Part shown: piece by piece, positions 1-7,292 of the stretch | Layout of the letters: every line of letters starts with the position of its first letter | Numbering within the stretch: the first letter of the stretch is position 1 | Source: JABWBP01 sp964522165 | GTDB taxonomy: Bacteria > Calditrichota > Calditrichia > RBG-13-44-9 > J075 | Reading direction: 5' to 3' | Length of the DNA: 14,598 bases | Assembly (NCBI GenBank): GCA_964522165.1 | Contig: CAZFVV010000131.1 | Span: 1 to 14,598, forward strand | Program-made: the position numbers and the translations under genes | The notes under the pieces: model-generated | The model's input: only the letters and a program-made list of their open reading frames with translations | Told to the model about the DNA's origin: nothing | Databases searched by the model: none

Positions 1-3000
1 GTGAATATGATCATGTTCCGCCCCTTCCCCGGCGACCTGGTCGGGCGCATCCTGAAGGGCAAAAAAGGCGTGGCGGTGTTAGAACGCCTCGACCAGCCCT
101 TAGCGGTGGACCTGCCGTTGATGCGGGAAATCCGCGCTTCCATCAGTAAATGCTTAGAAAACGGGCAGTCGAAAAGCAAAACCCTGCCGCACCCGGAATA
201 CGAGGTTTACAAATCCGCTGCCGACGCCCCCACACTCTACTCCGGCTCCTTCGGGATGGGCAGCCGCGACTTGCAGCCGGAAGGGCTGATCGGCGCAATC
301 GAAAATATGCTCCCGGACGGCAAGCACAAAAAGTTGTTCTACCTTTCCATTGATTTCATCCGGGAAACTCCTTTCACGCCCAAGCAGGAAATCTACCAGC
401 AGACCATCGAAGAATCTTACCCGAAAGTGAAAGAATTAGCGGTTCACGGCAGCGAAAATCCCAATTTGATGCCCAAGGGCAGCATCACGGTGCGTTTCCA
501 CTCCGTGGGCGGCTGGGGCGCTATCACCACCGGGAAAAATTTGGCGATGACCCTCTTCGACCTGCTCGGTTATCACATCAAAGCCAATCCCAAGTACGGC
601 TCGGAAAAGAAAGGCCAGCCCACCACTTTCTACCTCTCCGCCGCGCCGGAGCCGATCCGCATCAACTGCGAATATTATTATGTGGACGTGGTGCTCTCCC
701 CGGACCCCAACGTGTTCAACCATACCAACGCCGTGGCCGGGCTGAAAAAAGGCGGGGTGCTGATCATCCAGAGCGAGCACGAGTCGCCCGATAAAGTGTG
801 GAGCGACATTCCCCTGCAGTATCAGAAAATCATTATCGATAACGAGATCCGGGTGTTCTACCTCGACGCCTTCAAGATCGCCCGGGAAGAAGCCAGCGAC
901 CCGGAACTGCAATTCCGCATGCAGGGGATCGCCTTCCAGGGCGCGTTCTTCGCCGCCTCCCCGGTGATGGAGAAGGCGGGACTGGATGAAGAAAAACTCT
1001 TCAAAGCCATCCGCGACCAGTTGCAATACAAGTTCGGAACCAAGGGTGCCCGGGTGGTGGAAGATAACCTGCGGGTGGTGCGGCGCGGCTACGACCAGGT
1101 GAAAGAGATCACCGCGAAAGAACTGGTGAAAACCAACGGCAAGCTCAAAGCGGTGCAGAGCGAACCGGATTTGCCCATCATGCTGAAAGCGCAGCCGCAG
1201 AGCAAGGCTCCCGCCACGGATATTCACCGCTTCTGGGAACAAACCGGCAATTTCTACGCCCGCGGCATGGGCAACGATAATATTACCGACCCCTTCATCG
1301 GCCTCAGCCTGATCCCCATGGTCACCGGGGTGTTCCGCGACATGACCGGCATCCGCTTCGAGCACCCGGTATGGATTCCGGAAAACTGCACCGCCTGCGG
1401 CGACTGCTATACGGTCTGCCCGGACACCGCCATTCCCGGGCTGGTGAGCGACGTTTCCGCGGTGTTAGATACCGTGGTGAAGCGCCTCCAAAAAGCCGGG
1501 CACACCCTCAACCACCTGCCCAAAGCGGTGCGGGTGATGGAAGGCAAGCTGCGGGCGATGTTCAACGGGGCGACCGAGAAAGACCCCGCCTCCAAATTCT
1601 TCAAACCGGCCATCAAGGAAACCATCGAGGCCATGAATCTGGAAGGAGAAGCCAAGAAGCAGCTTCAAAAGGAATTTCAACTGTTCGAAGAAGCGTTGGG
1701 CGATTTCCAGTTCGGCCTCAGCCGCCCTTACTATTTTCTGCCGGAAAGCAAAGCCAAAAACAGCGGCGGGCTGTTCAGCATCACCGTGAATCCCTACACT
1801 TGCAAGGGCTGCATGGAGTGCGTGCAGGTCTGCGACGACCTGGCCCTGAAGCCGGTTACCCAGACCCCCGGCTCCACTCAGAAGCTGCGCGAGGAATGGG
1901 AATACTGGCTGGATTTGCCCAACACCCCGCAAAAATACATTCGCATCGACAATTTGGAAGAAGGCATCGGCGCACTGGGAACCCTGCTGTTGGATAAAAC
2001 CAACTACCTCTCCTTTGCCAGCGGCGACGGGGCCTGCTTAGGCTGCGGCGAAAAGACCGTGATTCACCTCTTCACCGCCACGGTGGAGGCGCTGATGCAG
2101 CCGCGCATCGCCAAACACGTCGCTTATTTAGATGAACTGATCCAGAAGATGGAAAAGCACATCCAGTTCAAGTTAGTGAAAAGCATGGACGTGGGCGACG
2201 CAGAAGCGATGGGCAAGATCGTCAGCGAGCTGCACGATTCCGACCTGACCCTGGCCGCCATCGCCGGGAAGATGGAAAAGATGCGCGGAACCCAGCCCAT
2301 TGACGAGGACTGGCTGAAACGGGTGACCCAATTGGTCGCCAAACTGAAAAACCTGAAATGGAAATACACCGAAGGGCTGACCGGCAAAGGCCGCGCCCCC
2401 ATGGGGATGCTCAACGCCACCGGCTGCACCTCGGTATGGGGCAGCACTTATCCTTACAACCCCTATCCTTTCCCCTGGGCCAACCATTTGTTCCAGGACC
2501 CCGCTTCTATGGCGATGGGCGTTTTTGAAGGCCACATGGCCAAGATGGCCGATGGATTCAAGGCTATCCGCATGGCGGAACTGGAATTGGAAGGCAAATT
2601 CAAAGCGGAAGAGCACGATGAATTTTTCACCTACTTCAACTGGCGGCAGTTCTCCGATGATGAATGGCATCTCTGTCCCCCGGTGGTGGCGTTAGGCGGC
2701 GACGGGGCGATGTACGACATCGGCTTCCAGAACCTCTCCCGGGCCATGATCTCCGGGAAACCGATCAAGATCGTGGTGGTGGATACCCAGGTGTATTCCA
2801 ACACCGGCGGGCAGGCCTGCACCTCCGGGTTCATCGGGCAGATTTCCGATATGGCGCAGTACGGCAAGGCTTTCCAGGGCAAGGAAGAGCCGCGCAAGGA
2901 GATTGCCCTGGTAGGCATGGCGCACCGCAATACTTACGTGATGCAGGCTACCCAGGCCAATTCCAGCCATTTGATCGAAGGATTTATCCAGGGTTTGATG

Positions 3001-3960
3001 GCGCGGCGGCCGGCGTTGTTCAACCTCTACACCCCCTGCCAGCCGGAGCACGGCATCGGCGACGATCTGTCCTTCCAGCAATCCAAATTGGCGGTGGAAT
3101 CCCGCGCTTACCCGCTATTCCGCTACAATCCCGACAAGGGCAAAACTCCCGCGGAATGCTTCGACCTCGAGGGCAACCCGGACGTCGACAAAGACTGGCC
3201 CACCTACACCCTTAAGTATATGGAAGGCGGGCGGGAAATGAGCATGGAGCTGCCCCTGACCTTTGCGGATTTCGCGGTCAGCGAGGCGCGTTTCCGCAAG
3301 CATTTCCGCAAAGCACCGCAGGACACCTGGAACGAGGATATGGTTCCCTTCCATGAATTCGTGGAAATGAGCGCGGAAGACCGCGAGGGCAAGTTTCCTT
3401 ACATCTGGGCGGTGGACCGGAAGAAACAGTTGAGCCGGGTGCTGGTTTCCAAGACCATCGTGCAATCCGCGGAAGACCGGCGCAATTTCTGGATCATGCT
3501 GCGCGCCCTGGCCGGGTTGGATCGCAAGGAAACCCCGGTGGAAGAGATCGAGAACCGCGTCCGCACGGAGATGATGCAGAATCTGACTACCGGGTTGCTG
3601 CGTTTAGTAGGCGGCAACGGCGGCGGCCTCAGCGCCTTAGTTTCCGGCGCAACTGCTGCTGCCACTGCTCCCGCCCCCGGTGCAGCCCCTGCTCCCAAAG
3701 GCGACGGCGAGTACCTCGCTCCCTGGCTGGATACCGAGAAGTGCACCGCCTGCGACGAGTGCATCAAGATCAATAACAAGATGTTCGTTTATAACGATAA
3801 CAAGAAGGCTTACATCAAAAATCCCGGCGCCGGTCCCTACAGCGACCTGGTGAAAGCGGCGGAAAAATGCACTGCCCAGGTGATCCACCCCGGGCTGCCG
3901 GCAGACCGCTCGCAGAAAGACATCGACAAATGGATTAAGCGCGGGGGGAAGTTTAATTAG
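1..3960 (+). CDS. nifJ: Pyruvate/2-oxoacid:ferredoxin oxidoreductase, 5'-truncated by the window, with C-terminal ferredoxin-like domain
   Basis: Single-chain thiamine-diphosphate enzyme that oxidatively decarboxylates a 2-oxoacid (probably pyruvate) to acyl-CoA and reduces ferredoxin in the cytoplasm. The visible 1319 residues begin at the end of domain II (RPFPGDLVGR, then VAVLERLDQP), so the pyrimidine-binding domain I, perhaps 400 residues, lies upstream; the GTG at base 1 is an internal Val codon. In order: gamma-type domain around residues 160-370 (GGWGAITTGK); two [4Fe-4S] motifs, C463/C466/C469/C473 and C601/C604/C607/C611; the ThDP domain with proximal-cluster cysteines C679, C682, C809 and C940 and the GGDGAMYDIGF and NTGGQ motifs near 899-940; an Ala/Pro linker near 1214-1237; and a final domain with C1248, C1251, C1254 and C1290. 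The spacings C473-C601 and C682-C809 are far longer than I recall for classical PFOR, so there are two helical-looking insertions. The family is certain; the substrate is inferred. Confidence 0.93.
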   Translation: MNMIMFRPFPGDLVGRILKGKKGVAVLERLDQPLAVDLPLMREIRASISKCLENGQSKSKTLPHPEYEVYKSAADAPTLYSGSFGMGSRDLQPEGLIGAIENMLPDGKHKKLFYLSIDFIRETPFTPKQEIYQQTIEESYPKVKELAVHGSENPNLMPKGSITVRFHSVGGWGAITTGKNLAMTLFDLLGYHIKANPKYGSEKKGQPTTFYLSAAPEPIRINCEYYYVDVVLSPDPNVFNHTNAVAGLKKGGVLIIQSEHESPDKVWSDIPLQYQKIIIDNEIRVFYLDAFKIAREEASDPELQFRMQGIAFQGAFFAASPVMEKAGLDEEKLFKAIRDQLQYKFGTKGARVVEDNLRVVRRGYDQVKEITAKELVKTNGKLKAVQSEPDLPIMLKAQPQSKAPATDIHRFWEQTGNFYARGMGNDNITDPFIGLSLIPMVTGVFRDMTGIRFEHPVWIPENCTACGDCYTVCPDTAIPGLVSDVSAVLDTVVKRLQKAGHTLNHLPKAVRVMEGKLRAMFNGATEKDPASKFFKPAIKETIEAMNLEGEAKKQLQKEFQLFEEALGDFQFGLSRPYYFLPESKAKNSGGLFSITVNPYTCKGCMECVQVCDDLALKPVTQTPGSTQKLREEWEYWLDLPNTPQKYIRIDNLEEGIGALGTLLLDKTNYLSFASGDGACLGCGEKTVIHLFTATVEALMQPRIAKHVAYLDELIQKMEKHIQFKLVKSMDVGDAEAMGKIVSELHDSDLTLAAIAGKMEKMRGTQPIDEDWLKRVTQLVAKLKNLKWKYTEGLTGKGRAPMGMLNATGCTSVWGSTYPYNPYPFPWANHLFQDPASMAMGVFEGHMAKMADGFKAIRMAELELEGKFKAEEHDEFFTYFNWRQFSDDEWHLCPPVVALGGDGAMYDIGFQNLSRAMISGKPIKIVVVDTQVYSNTGGQACTSGFIGQISDMAQYGKAFQGKEEPRKEIALVGMAHRNTYVMQATQANSSHLIEGFIQGLMARRPALFNLYTPCQPEHGIGDDLSFQQSKLAVESRAYPLFRYNPDKGKTPAECFDLEGNPDVDKDWPTYTLKYMEGGREMSMELPLTFADFAVSEARFRKHFRKAPQDTWNEDMVPFHEFVEMSAEDREGKFPYIWAVDRKKQLSRVLVSKTIVQSAEDRRNFWIMLRALAGLDRKETPVEEIENRVRTEMMQNLTTGLLRLVGGNGGGLSALVSGATAAATAPAPGAAPAPKGDGEYLAPWLDTEKCTACDECIKINNKMFVYNDNKKAYIKNPGAGPYSDLVKAAEKCTAQVIHPGLPADRSQKDIDKWIKRGGKFN

Positions 3961-3966
3961 TGGGAA

Positions 3967-4004
3967 GGTGTTCAGGTGTTATGGTGTTATAGTGCGCTGG
4001 TGTC
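3967..4004. repeat. GTGTT-rich dispersed repeat, copy 1
   Basis: Iterated GGTGTT units begin six bases after the stop codon of the oxidoreductase gene. The same unit pattern (GGTGTTC, GGTGTTAT, AGTG) occurs again at 10653-10679, where it has an inverted partner. No inverted partner is visible here, so this copy looks like half of the element. Confidence 0.6.
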
Positions 4005-4041
4005 TTGCGGCGAAAATTGATCGCTGCTCGCCCTATTCACC

Positions 4042-4098
4042 CTTCGACGCCGCTCAGGGTGGCTTCTGCTGTCATGCTGAGCGGAGTCGAAGCATGAC
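4042..4098. repeat. Dispersed inverted repeat of the CTGAGCGGAGTCGAAG type
   Basis: The arm at 4042-4057 (CTTCGACGCCGCTCAG) is the reverse complement of 4077-4092 with one mismatch. A second palindrome, GTCATGCT at 4071-4078 with AGCATGAC at 4091-4098, is nested over the right arm. I know closely similar sequences as intergenic repeats in many bacterial genomes and metagenome bins. No coding content is seen. Confidence 0.75.
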
Positions 4099-4143
4099 AC
4101 ACGACTGAAAAGTGCTTATATTTGTAGAATTGCGTTGATCTCA

Positions 4144-4302
4144 AAAATTCCCCACCTTAGTAAGGAGGGGATAGATTTGCGAAGCGTCCAGCAAGCAAAT
4201 CAGGGGTGGTTGCGCCCTTGCGCACCACTTGACCACCCCGACCCGGTGAGATAACTACGTATCTCACCGGGTCGCCCCTCCTTGAAAAGGAGGGGAATTT
4301 TT
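4144..4302. repeat. 159-bp multi-hairpin palindromic element (MITE-like)
   Basis: The outer arms, 4144-4171 and 4275-4302, are imperfect reverse complements of about 28 bases (AAAAATTCCCC against GGGGAATTTTT at the ends). Each arm is itself a hairpin; the right one has a perfect 9-bp stem, 4275-4283 with 4287-4295. Inside lie GATTTGC/GCAAATC (4174-4180 with 4195-4201), GGGGTGGT/ACCACCCC (4203-4210 with 4232-4239), and a perfect 14-bp stem, 4240-4253 with 4260-4273, around a 6-base loop. There is no ORF inside. It looks like a non-autonomous mobile or REP-like unit, or a structured RNA; sequence alone cannot decide. Confidence 0.7.
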
Positions 4303-4354
4303 GGATTACATCTCCGCGACTTTAGCGAGTGAATGAAAGATTTATAAAAAACCC

Positions 4355-4510
4355 ATGAGCGAATTGCAAAAAAATCCCGGCAGCGGGAACATTGATTCCA
4401 GCGGCGCTTTTCCTGGCGAGTTGATACAATCTATCAAAACGGATGAACATCCCCAGGTAAGAGAGTTAGCAGAAAATCTAAGCAAAGCGCAGTCTCTATG
4501 GAAAGGATAG
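4355..4510 (+). CDS. Small hypothetical protein, 51 aa
   Basis: ATG to TAG reading frame for a 51-residue, mostly polar peptide that starts MSELQKNPGSG and ends in a charged stretch likely to be helical (ELIQSIKTDE, VRELAENLSK). No signal peptide, membrane segment or cysteine is present, and I recognise no family. The Shine-Dalgarno sequence is weak. It sits between two repeat elements (4144-4302 and 4568-5285), so it could be a remnant of a longer gene broken by them or simply a chance frame. Its amino-acid composition looks protein-like, which is the only argument for it. Confidence 0.3.
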   Translation: MSELQKNPGSGNIDSSGAFPGELIQSIKTDEHPQVRELAENLSKAQSLWKG

Positions 4511-4567
4511 ATTTAAACCGGAGATGAAAATATGAACTCATCCCCCAACCCCCTTCAAAGAGCAGGG

Positions 4568-5285
4568 GTGTTGTATTCTAATTACGCCGAAGGCGTTATA
4601 CTTCAAAGCCCAGGGTTCGGCGCAGACGAACCCTGGGAAAATGAGGAAACCAAACCGATGAAAACCCTGGAAGGGTTTTACAAAACGTGAGTCATGTTAT
4701 GCCGCAATCATTGGGTCAGATTTATCTACACATCATTTTCTCAACCAAACACCGCCAACCATTTCTGAAAGAGAAAAAGACCCGGGAGCATATCTATGCC
4801 TATCTTGCCGGTATTTGCCAAAATTTGGAATGTCCCGCGCTTCGGATTGGCGGTATTGAGGATCATGTGCATCTGCTTACGCGGCATTCCAGGAATATTT
4901 CGGTAGCTGATTTTTTGAGAGAACTCAAACGGGAATCTTCCAAGTGGATCAAGAGCCTCGATGCGCAATTCAAGAGATTTTCCTGGCAAAATGGATATGG
5001 AGCGTTCTCGCTCAGCCCTTCTCATGTAAAGGCGGTAGAAAAATATATCATCGAGCAGGAAGAACATCATCGCCAGGAATCGTTCCAGGATGAATTCCGG
5101 CGAATCTGCCGAAAATATGGGGTTGAAATTGATGAGAAATATGTTTGGGATTGATCTTCAGATGATTTGTAAAACTCTTGCAGGGTTTTCCTGGCCTGGT
5201 TTTATTTTTGTTCTCCCAGGGTTTGACGATGTCAAACCCTGGGCTTTGATATATAACCGCGTTGCGGTAATAGAATGCAACAGCC
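4568..5285 (+). mobile_element. REP-associated tyrosine transposase (RAYT) element with inverted multi-hairpin ends
   Basis: The transposase gene is bracketed by long imperfect inverted ends. Left end: small hairpin 4584-4596 (ACGCC, GAA, GGCGT), large hairpin 4609-4637 (11-bp stem from CCCAGGG to CCCTGGG), then hairpin 4661-4679 (AAAACCCT, GGA, AGGGTTTT). Right end, in mirror order: 5171-5189 (AAAACTCT, TGC, AGGGTTTT), 5215-5243 (CCCAGGG to CCCTGGG), and 5256-5268 (ACCGC, GTT, GCGGT). Outermost, TGTTGTATTCTA near 4569-4580 pairs with TAGAATGCAACA near 5271-5282. This is the known arrangement of REP sequences around RAYT genes; the exact ends are estimates. Confidence 0.8.
4699..5154 (+). CDS. 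tnpA: RAYT / IS200-like Y1 HUH transposase
   Basis: Small single-stranded-DNA transposase of the Y1 HUH superfamily, 151 aa. The HUH metal-binding pair is H56-V-H58 in the context GIEDHVHLL. The catalytic tyrosine is Y116 in EKYIIEQEEHH, matching the family's YIxxQ helix. The N-terminal IYLHIIFSTKHR strand is typical of REP-associated members. I chose ATG 4699 because it gives the usual MPQSL-type start; an in-frame GTG at 4687 would add four residues. It appears intact. It is embedded in its own palindromic ends and lies between the oxidoreductase gene and rnfC, unrelated to either in function. Enzymes of this type cut and join REP-like hairpins; whether this one is active cannot be read from the sequence. 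Confidence 0.93.
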   Translation: MPQSLGQIYLHIIFSTKHRQPFLKEKKTREHIYAYLAGICQNLECPALRIGGIEDHVHLLTRHSRNISVADFLRELKRESSKWIKSLDAQFKRFSWQNGYGAFSLSPSHVKAVEKYIIEQEEHHRQESFQDEFRRICRKYGVEIDEKYVWD

Positions 5286-5340
5286 CTTTTAGCTCCAACT
5301 CTTAACTCACATTTTTAATGCGCCGGTTTTACCCGAACAC

Positions 5341-6702
5341 ATGAACACTTTAGAAAATATGGAAACCACCCTCACAGCCAAAAAAACCTTCCCCCACGGC
5401 GTGCACCCGCCGGAGGCGAAGGAAGAAACCCATCATCTGAAGATTCGCCGCTTTCCCTTTGCCCCGGTGATGATTCTGCCCCTCAGCCAGCACACCGGCA
5501 AACCCTCCAAAGCGATGGTGCGGGAGGGGCAGGAAGTGGCGCGGGGGCAGAAAATCGCCGAAGCGGACGGCTTTGTCTCCGTGGCGCTGCACGCGCCGGC
5601 CTCGGGAATCATCAAGCGCATTGCCCTGGCGCCCAACCCGGTGGGGCGAATGACCCCCAGCATCTATTTGCAGCCCTTCCCAGCTTCTTCCCAGGAAGTG
5701 TTAGAAGGCGCTCCTATCGACCCGGATACCGCGACGCCCGATGAGATCGTCAAGGCGATCCAGGACGCCGGCATCGTGGGATTGGGCGGGGCGGCTTTCC
5801 CCACCCACGTGAAGCTGAAAATCCCGGAAGGGAAATCTGTGGATACCCTGATCATCAACGGGGTGGAGTGCGAGCCATACCTCACCACCGACCACCGGGT
5901 GATGCTGGAACAAAAAGACGATATTTTCATGGGCATCCGCTACCTGATGAAAGTGACCGGGGCAAAGCGCACGATTATCGGCATCGAGGCCAACAAGTTA
6001 GACGCCGCGCAGGAACTGAGCGCCGCGATTCCGCCGGGGATGCCGGTCACCGTGGAAGTATTCAAGGTGAAATATCCCCAGGGCGCTGAGAAAATGCTCA
6101 TCAAGGCGCTGCTGGACCGGGAAGTGCCCTCCGGCGGCCTGCCGGTGGATGTGCACACTGTGGTGGTCAACGTCGCCACCACGGCGGAGATCGGGCGGCT
6201 GCTGCCGCACGGGCGCGGGATCATGGAGCGGGTGATCACCATTACCGGGCCGGGCATTACTAAAAAAGGCAACTACTGGATTCCCATCGGCACCCCGGTG
6301 CGCTACGTGCTGGAGCAGGCCGGGGCGAAGGAGAATATCAGCCTGGTGTTCTTAGGCGGCCCGATGATGGGGCAGGCGGTCTCCAACTTAGATTTTCCCT
6401 TCACCAAGGGCACTTCCGGGCTGGTGGTGTTCACCGAGGCGGAGACCAATAGCAAACCGCATAAAATCTACCCCTGCATCCACTGCGCCTACTGCGTGGA
6501 CGCCTGCCCGATGTTCCTCAACCCCTCGCAGATGGGGCTGCTGGCGAAAAATGAACGCTACGAGGATATGGCGGAGCAATATAAACTATTCGACTGCTTC
6601 GAGTGCGGAGCCTGCTCCTACGTCTGCCCCTCGCACATTCCCCTGGTGCAATATTTCCGGGTGGCGAAGGGGATTTTGCGGGAGAAGAAGGCGGCTTCGT
6701 AA
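5341..6702 (+). CDS. rnfC: Rnf complex subunit RnfC (electron transport complex, NADH/FMN and two [4Fe-4S])
   Basis: Peripheral cytoplasmic subunit of the Rnf ion-translocating complex, where NADH/NAD+ reacts through FMN and two [4Fe-4S] clusters. The 453 residues carry the N-terminal HGVHPPE motif, a biotinyl/lipoyl-like barrel (about 45-115), the nucleotide/FMN loop GGAAFP at 149-154, the INGVECEPYLTTDHR signature, and two ferredoxin motifs: C379/C382/C385/C389 and C419/C422/C425/C429. Length is at the short end of the family, without the long C-terminal extension of some proteobacterial RnfC. First gene of the cluster, directly after the RAYT element. ATG 5341 has no clear Shine-Dalgarno; ATG 5359 is an alternative. 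The stop TAA touches the first base of a CACAGAG repeat. NqrA is excluded by the iron-sulfur motifs. Confidence 0.96.
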   Translation: MNTLENMETTLTAKKTFPHGVHPPEAKEETHHLKIRRFPFAPVMILPLSQHTGKPSKAMVREGQEVARGQKIAEADGFVSVALHAPASGIIKRIALAPNPVGRMTPSIYLQPFPASSQEVLEGAPIDPDTATPDEIVKAIQDAGIVGLGGAAFPTHVKLKIPEGKSVDTLIINGVECEPYLTTDHRVMLEQKDDIFMGIRYLMKVTGAKRTIIGIEANKLDAAQELSAAIPPGMPVTVEVFKVKYPQGAEKMLIKALLDREVPSGGLPVDVHTVVVNVATTAEIGRLLPHGRGIMERVITITGPGITKKGNYWIPIGTPVRYVLEQAGAKENISLVFLGGPMMGQAVSNLDFPFTKGTSGLVVFTEAETNSKPHKIYPCIHCAYCVDACPMFLNPSQMGLLAKNERYEDMAEQYKLFDCFECGACSYVCPSHIPLVQYFRVAKGILREKKAAS

Positions 6703-6728
6703 TTTTTGCCACAGAGATCACAGAGAAC
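6703..6728. repeat. CACAGAG dispersed repeat, arm 1
   Basis: TTTTTGCCACAGAGATCACA and the following bases start immediately after the rnfC stop codon. The reverse complement lies at 7088-7117, so the two arms enclose the GxxExxY gene. Confidence 0.75.
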
Positions 6729-6732
6729 AAAA

Positions 6733-7098
6733 ATGAATAAAGAGATAACGGAAAAAATTATCGGCGCGGCGATAGAGGTGCATAGGATATTGGGGCCGGG
6801 ACTTTTGGAATCTATTTATGAAGAAGCTCTATGCCATGAATTTTCCCTGCGCGGGATTCAATTCGAACGCCAGGTAGAAGTAGATGTTCTCTACAAAGAC
6901 CATGTGATCAAAGGACAACGGTTAGATCTTCTGGTGGAAGGGAAAGTAATGATTGAGTTGAAATCGGTTCAAAAATTACCCAAAATCGTCATGGCCCAGG
7001 TGCTTTCGTATCTGAAAGCCACTGGTTTAAAAACCGCCCTGATCATTAACTTTGGAGAGAGAAAATTAGTGGATGGCATAAAAAGAATCTCTCTGTGA
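6733..7098 (+). CDS. GxxExxY family protein (PD-(D/E)XK nuclease-like, PDDEXK_3)
   Basis: Protein of 121 aa with the family's defining motif at G23, E26 and Y29 (GLLESIY), preceded by EITEKIIGAAIEVHR. It has a PD-(D/E)XK-like core with D65 in QRLDLLVEG and E75-x-K77 in MIELKSV, consistent with the nuclease-like fold assigned to this family, whose role is not established. ATG 6733 is chosen because upstream in-frame codons translate repeat DNA; the Shine-Dalgarno is weak. The stop TGA (7096-7098) lies inside the inverted CACAGAG repeat, so the gene is bracketed by matching arms. It has no evident link to Rnf function, lies on the same strand, and looks like cargo inserted between rnfC and rnfD. 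Confidence 0.88.
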   Translation: MNKEITEKIIGAAIEVHRILGPGLLESIYEEALCHEFSLRGIQFERQVEVDVLYKDHVIKGQRLDLLVEGKVMIELKSVQKLPKIVMAQVLSYLKATGLKTALIINFGERKLVDGIKRISL

Positions 7099-7117
7099 CC
7101 TCTGTGCTCTCTGTGGC
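7088..7117. repeat. CACAGAG dispersed repeat, arm 2 (inverted)
   Basis: CTCTGTGACCTCTGTG followed by CTCTCTGTGGC is the reverse complement of the arm at 6703-6728. It overlaps the last codons and the stop of the GxxExxY gene. Confidence 0.75.
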
Positions 7118-7129
7118 TAAAGAAATAGA

Positions 7130-7281
7130 TTTTGCCACAGAGAGCACAGAGAACACAGAGATATGGAAGAATTTGTTCAATAAACCCATTTTGTAAAAAA
7201 TTGTATTCCATAAACAGGGATATGGAACCTCAACTACTCTAAAATCTTCCTCTGTGACCTCTGTGTTCTCTGTGGCAAAAA
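7130..7281. repeat. Second CACAGAG inverted pair enclosing a noncoding spacer
   Basis: The direct arm at 7130-7164 (TTTTGCCACAGAGAGCACAG onward) pairs with the inverted arm at 7249-7281 (CCTCTGTGACCTCTGTGTTC onward). The 84 bases between hold no credible gene. The right arm runs into AAAGGGAC, which supplies the purine-rich stretch ahead of the rnfD start. The pair is a smaller version of the one around the GxxExxY gene. Confidence 0.75.
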
Positions 7282-7292
7282 GGGACAAATAT

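Noticed and set aside
1..3. GTG at base 1 as the true start of the oxidoreductase
   Set aside because: The protein begins in the middle of the domain II sequence and lacks domain I, so the gene continues upstream of the window.
436..1365. Long open frame (309 codons) on the minus strand opposite the oxidoreductase gene
   Set aside because: It is opposite a strongly conserved coding region, has a biased His/Gly/Glu-rich composition typical of antisense frames in GC-rich genes, and shows no recognisable domain.
5090..5305. 71-codon frame overlapping the end of the transposase gene
   Set aside because: It overlaps the transposase coding region in another frame and then reads through the right-end hairpins of the element.
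7088..7281. CRISPR-like array from the repeated CACAGAG/CTCTGTG units
   Set aside because: The units are short, occur in inverted pairs, and have no regular spacers or cas genes.
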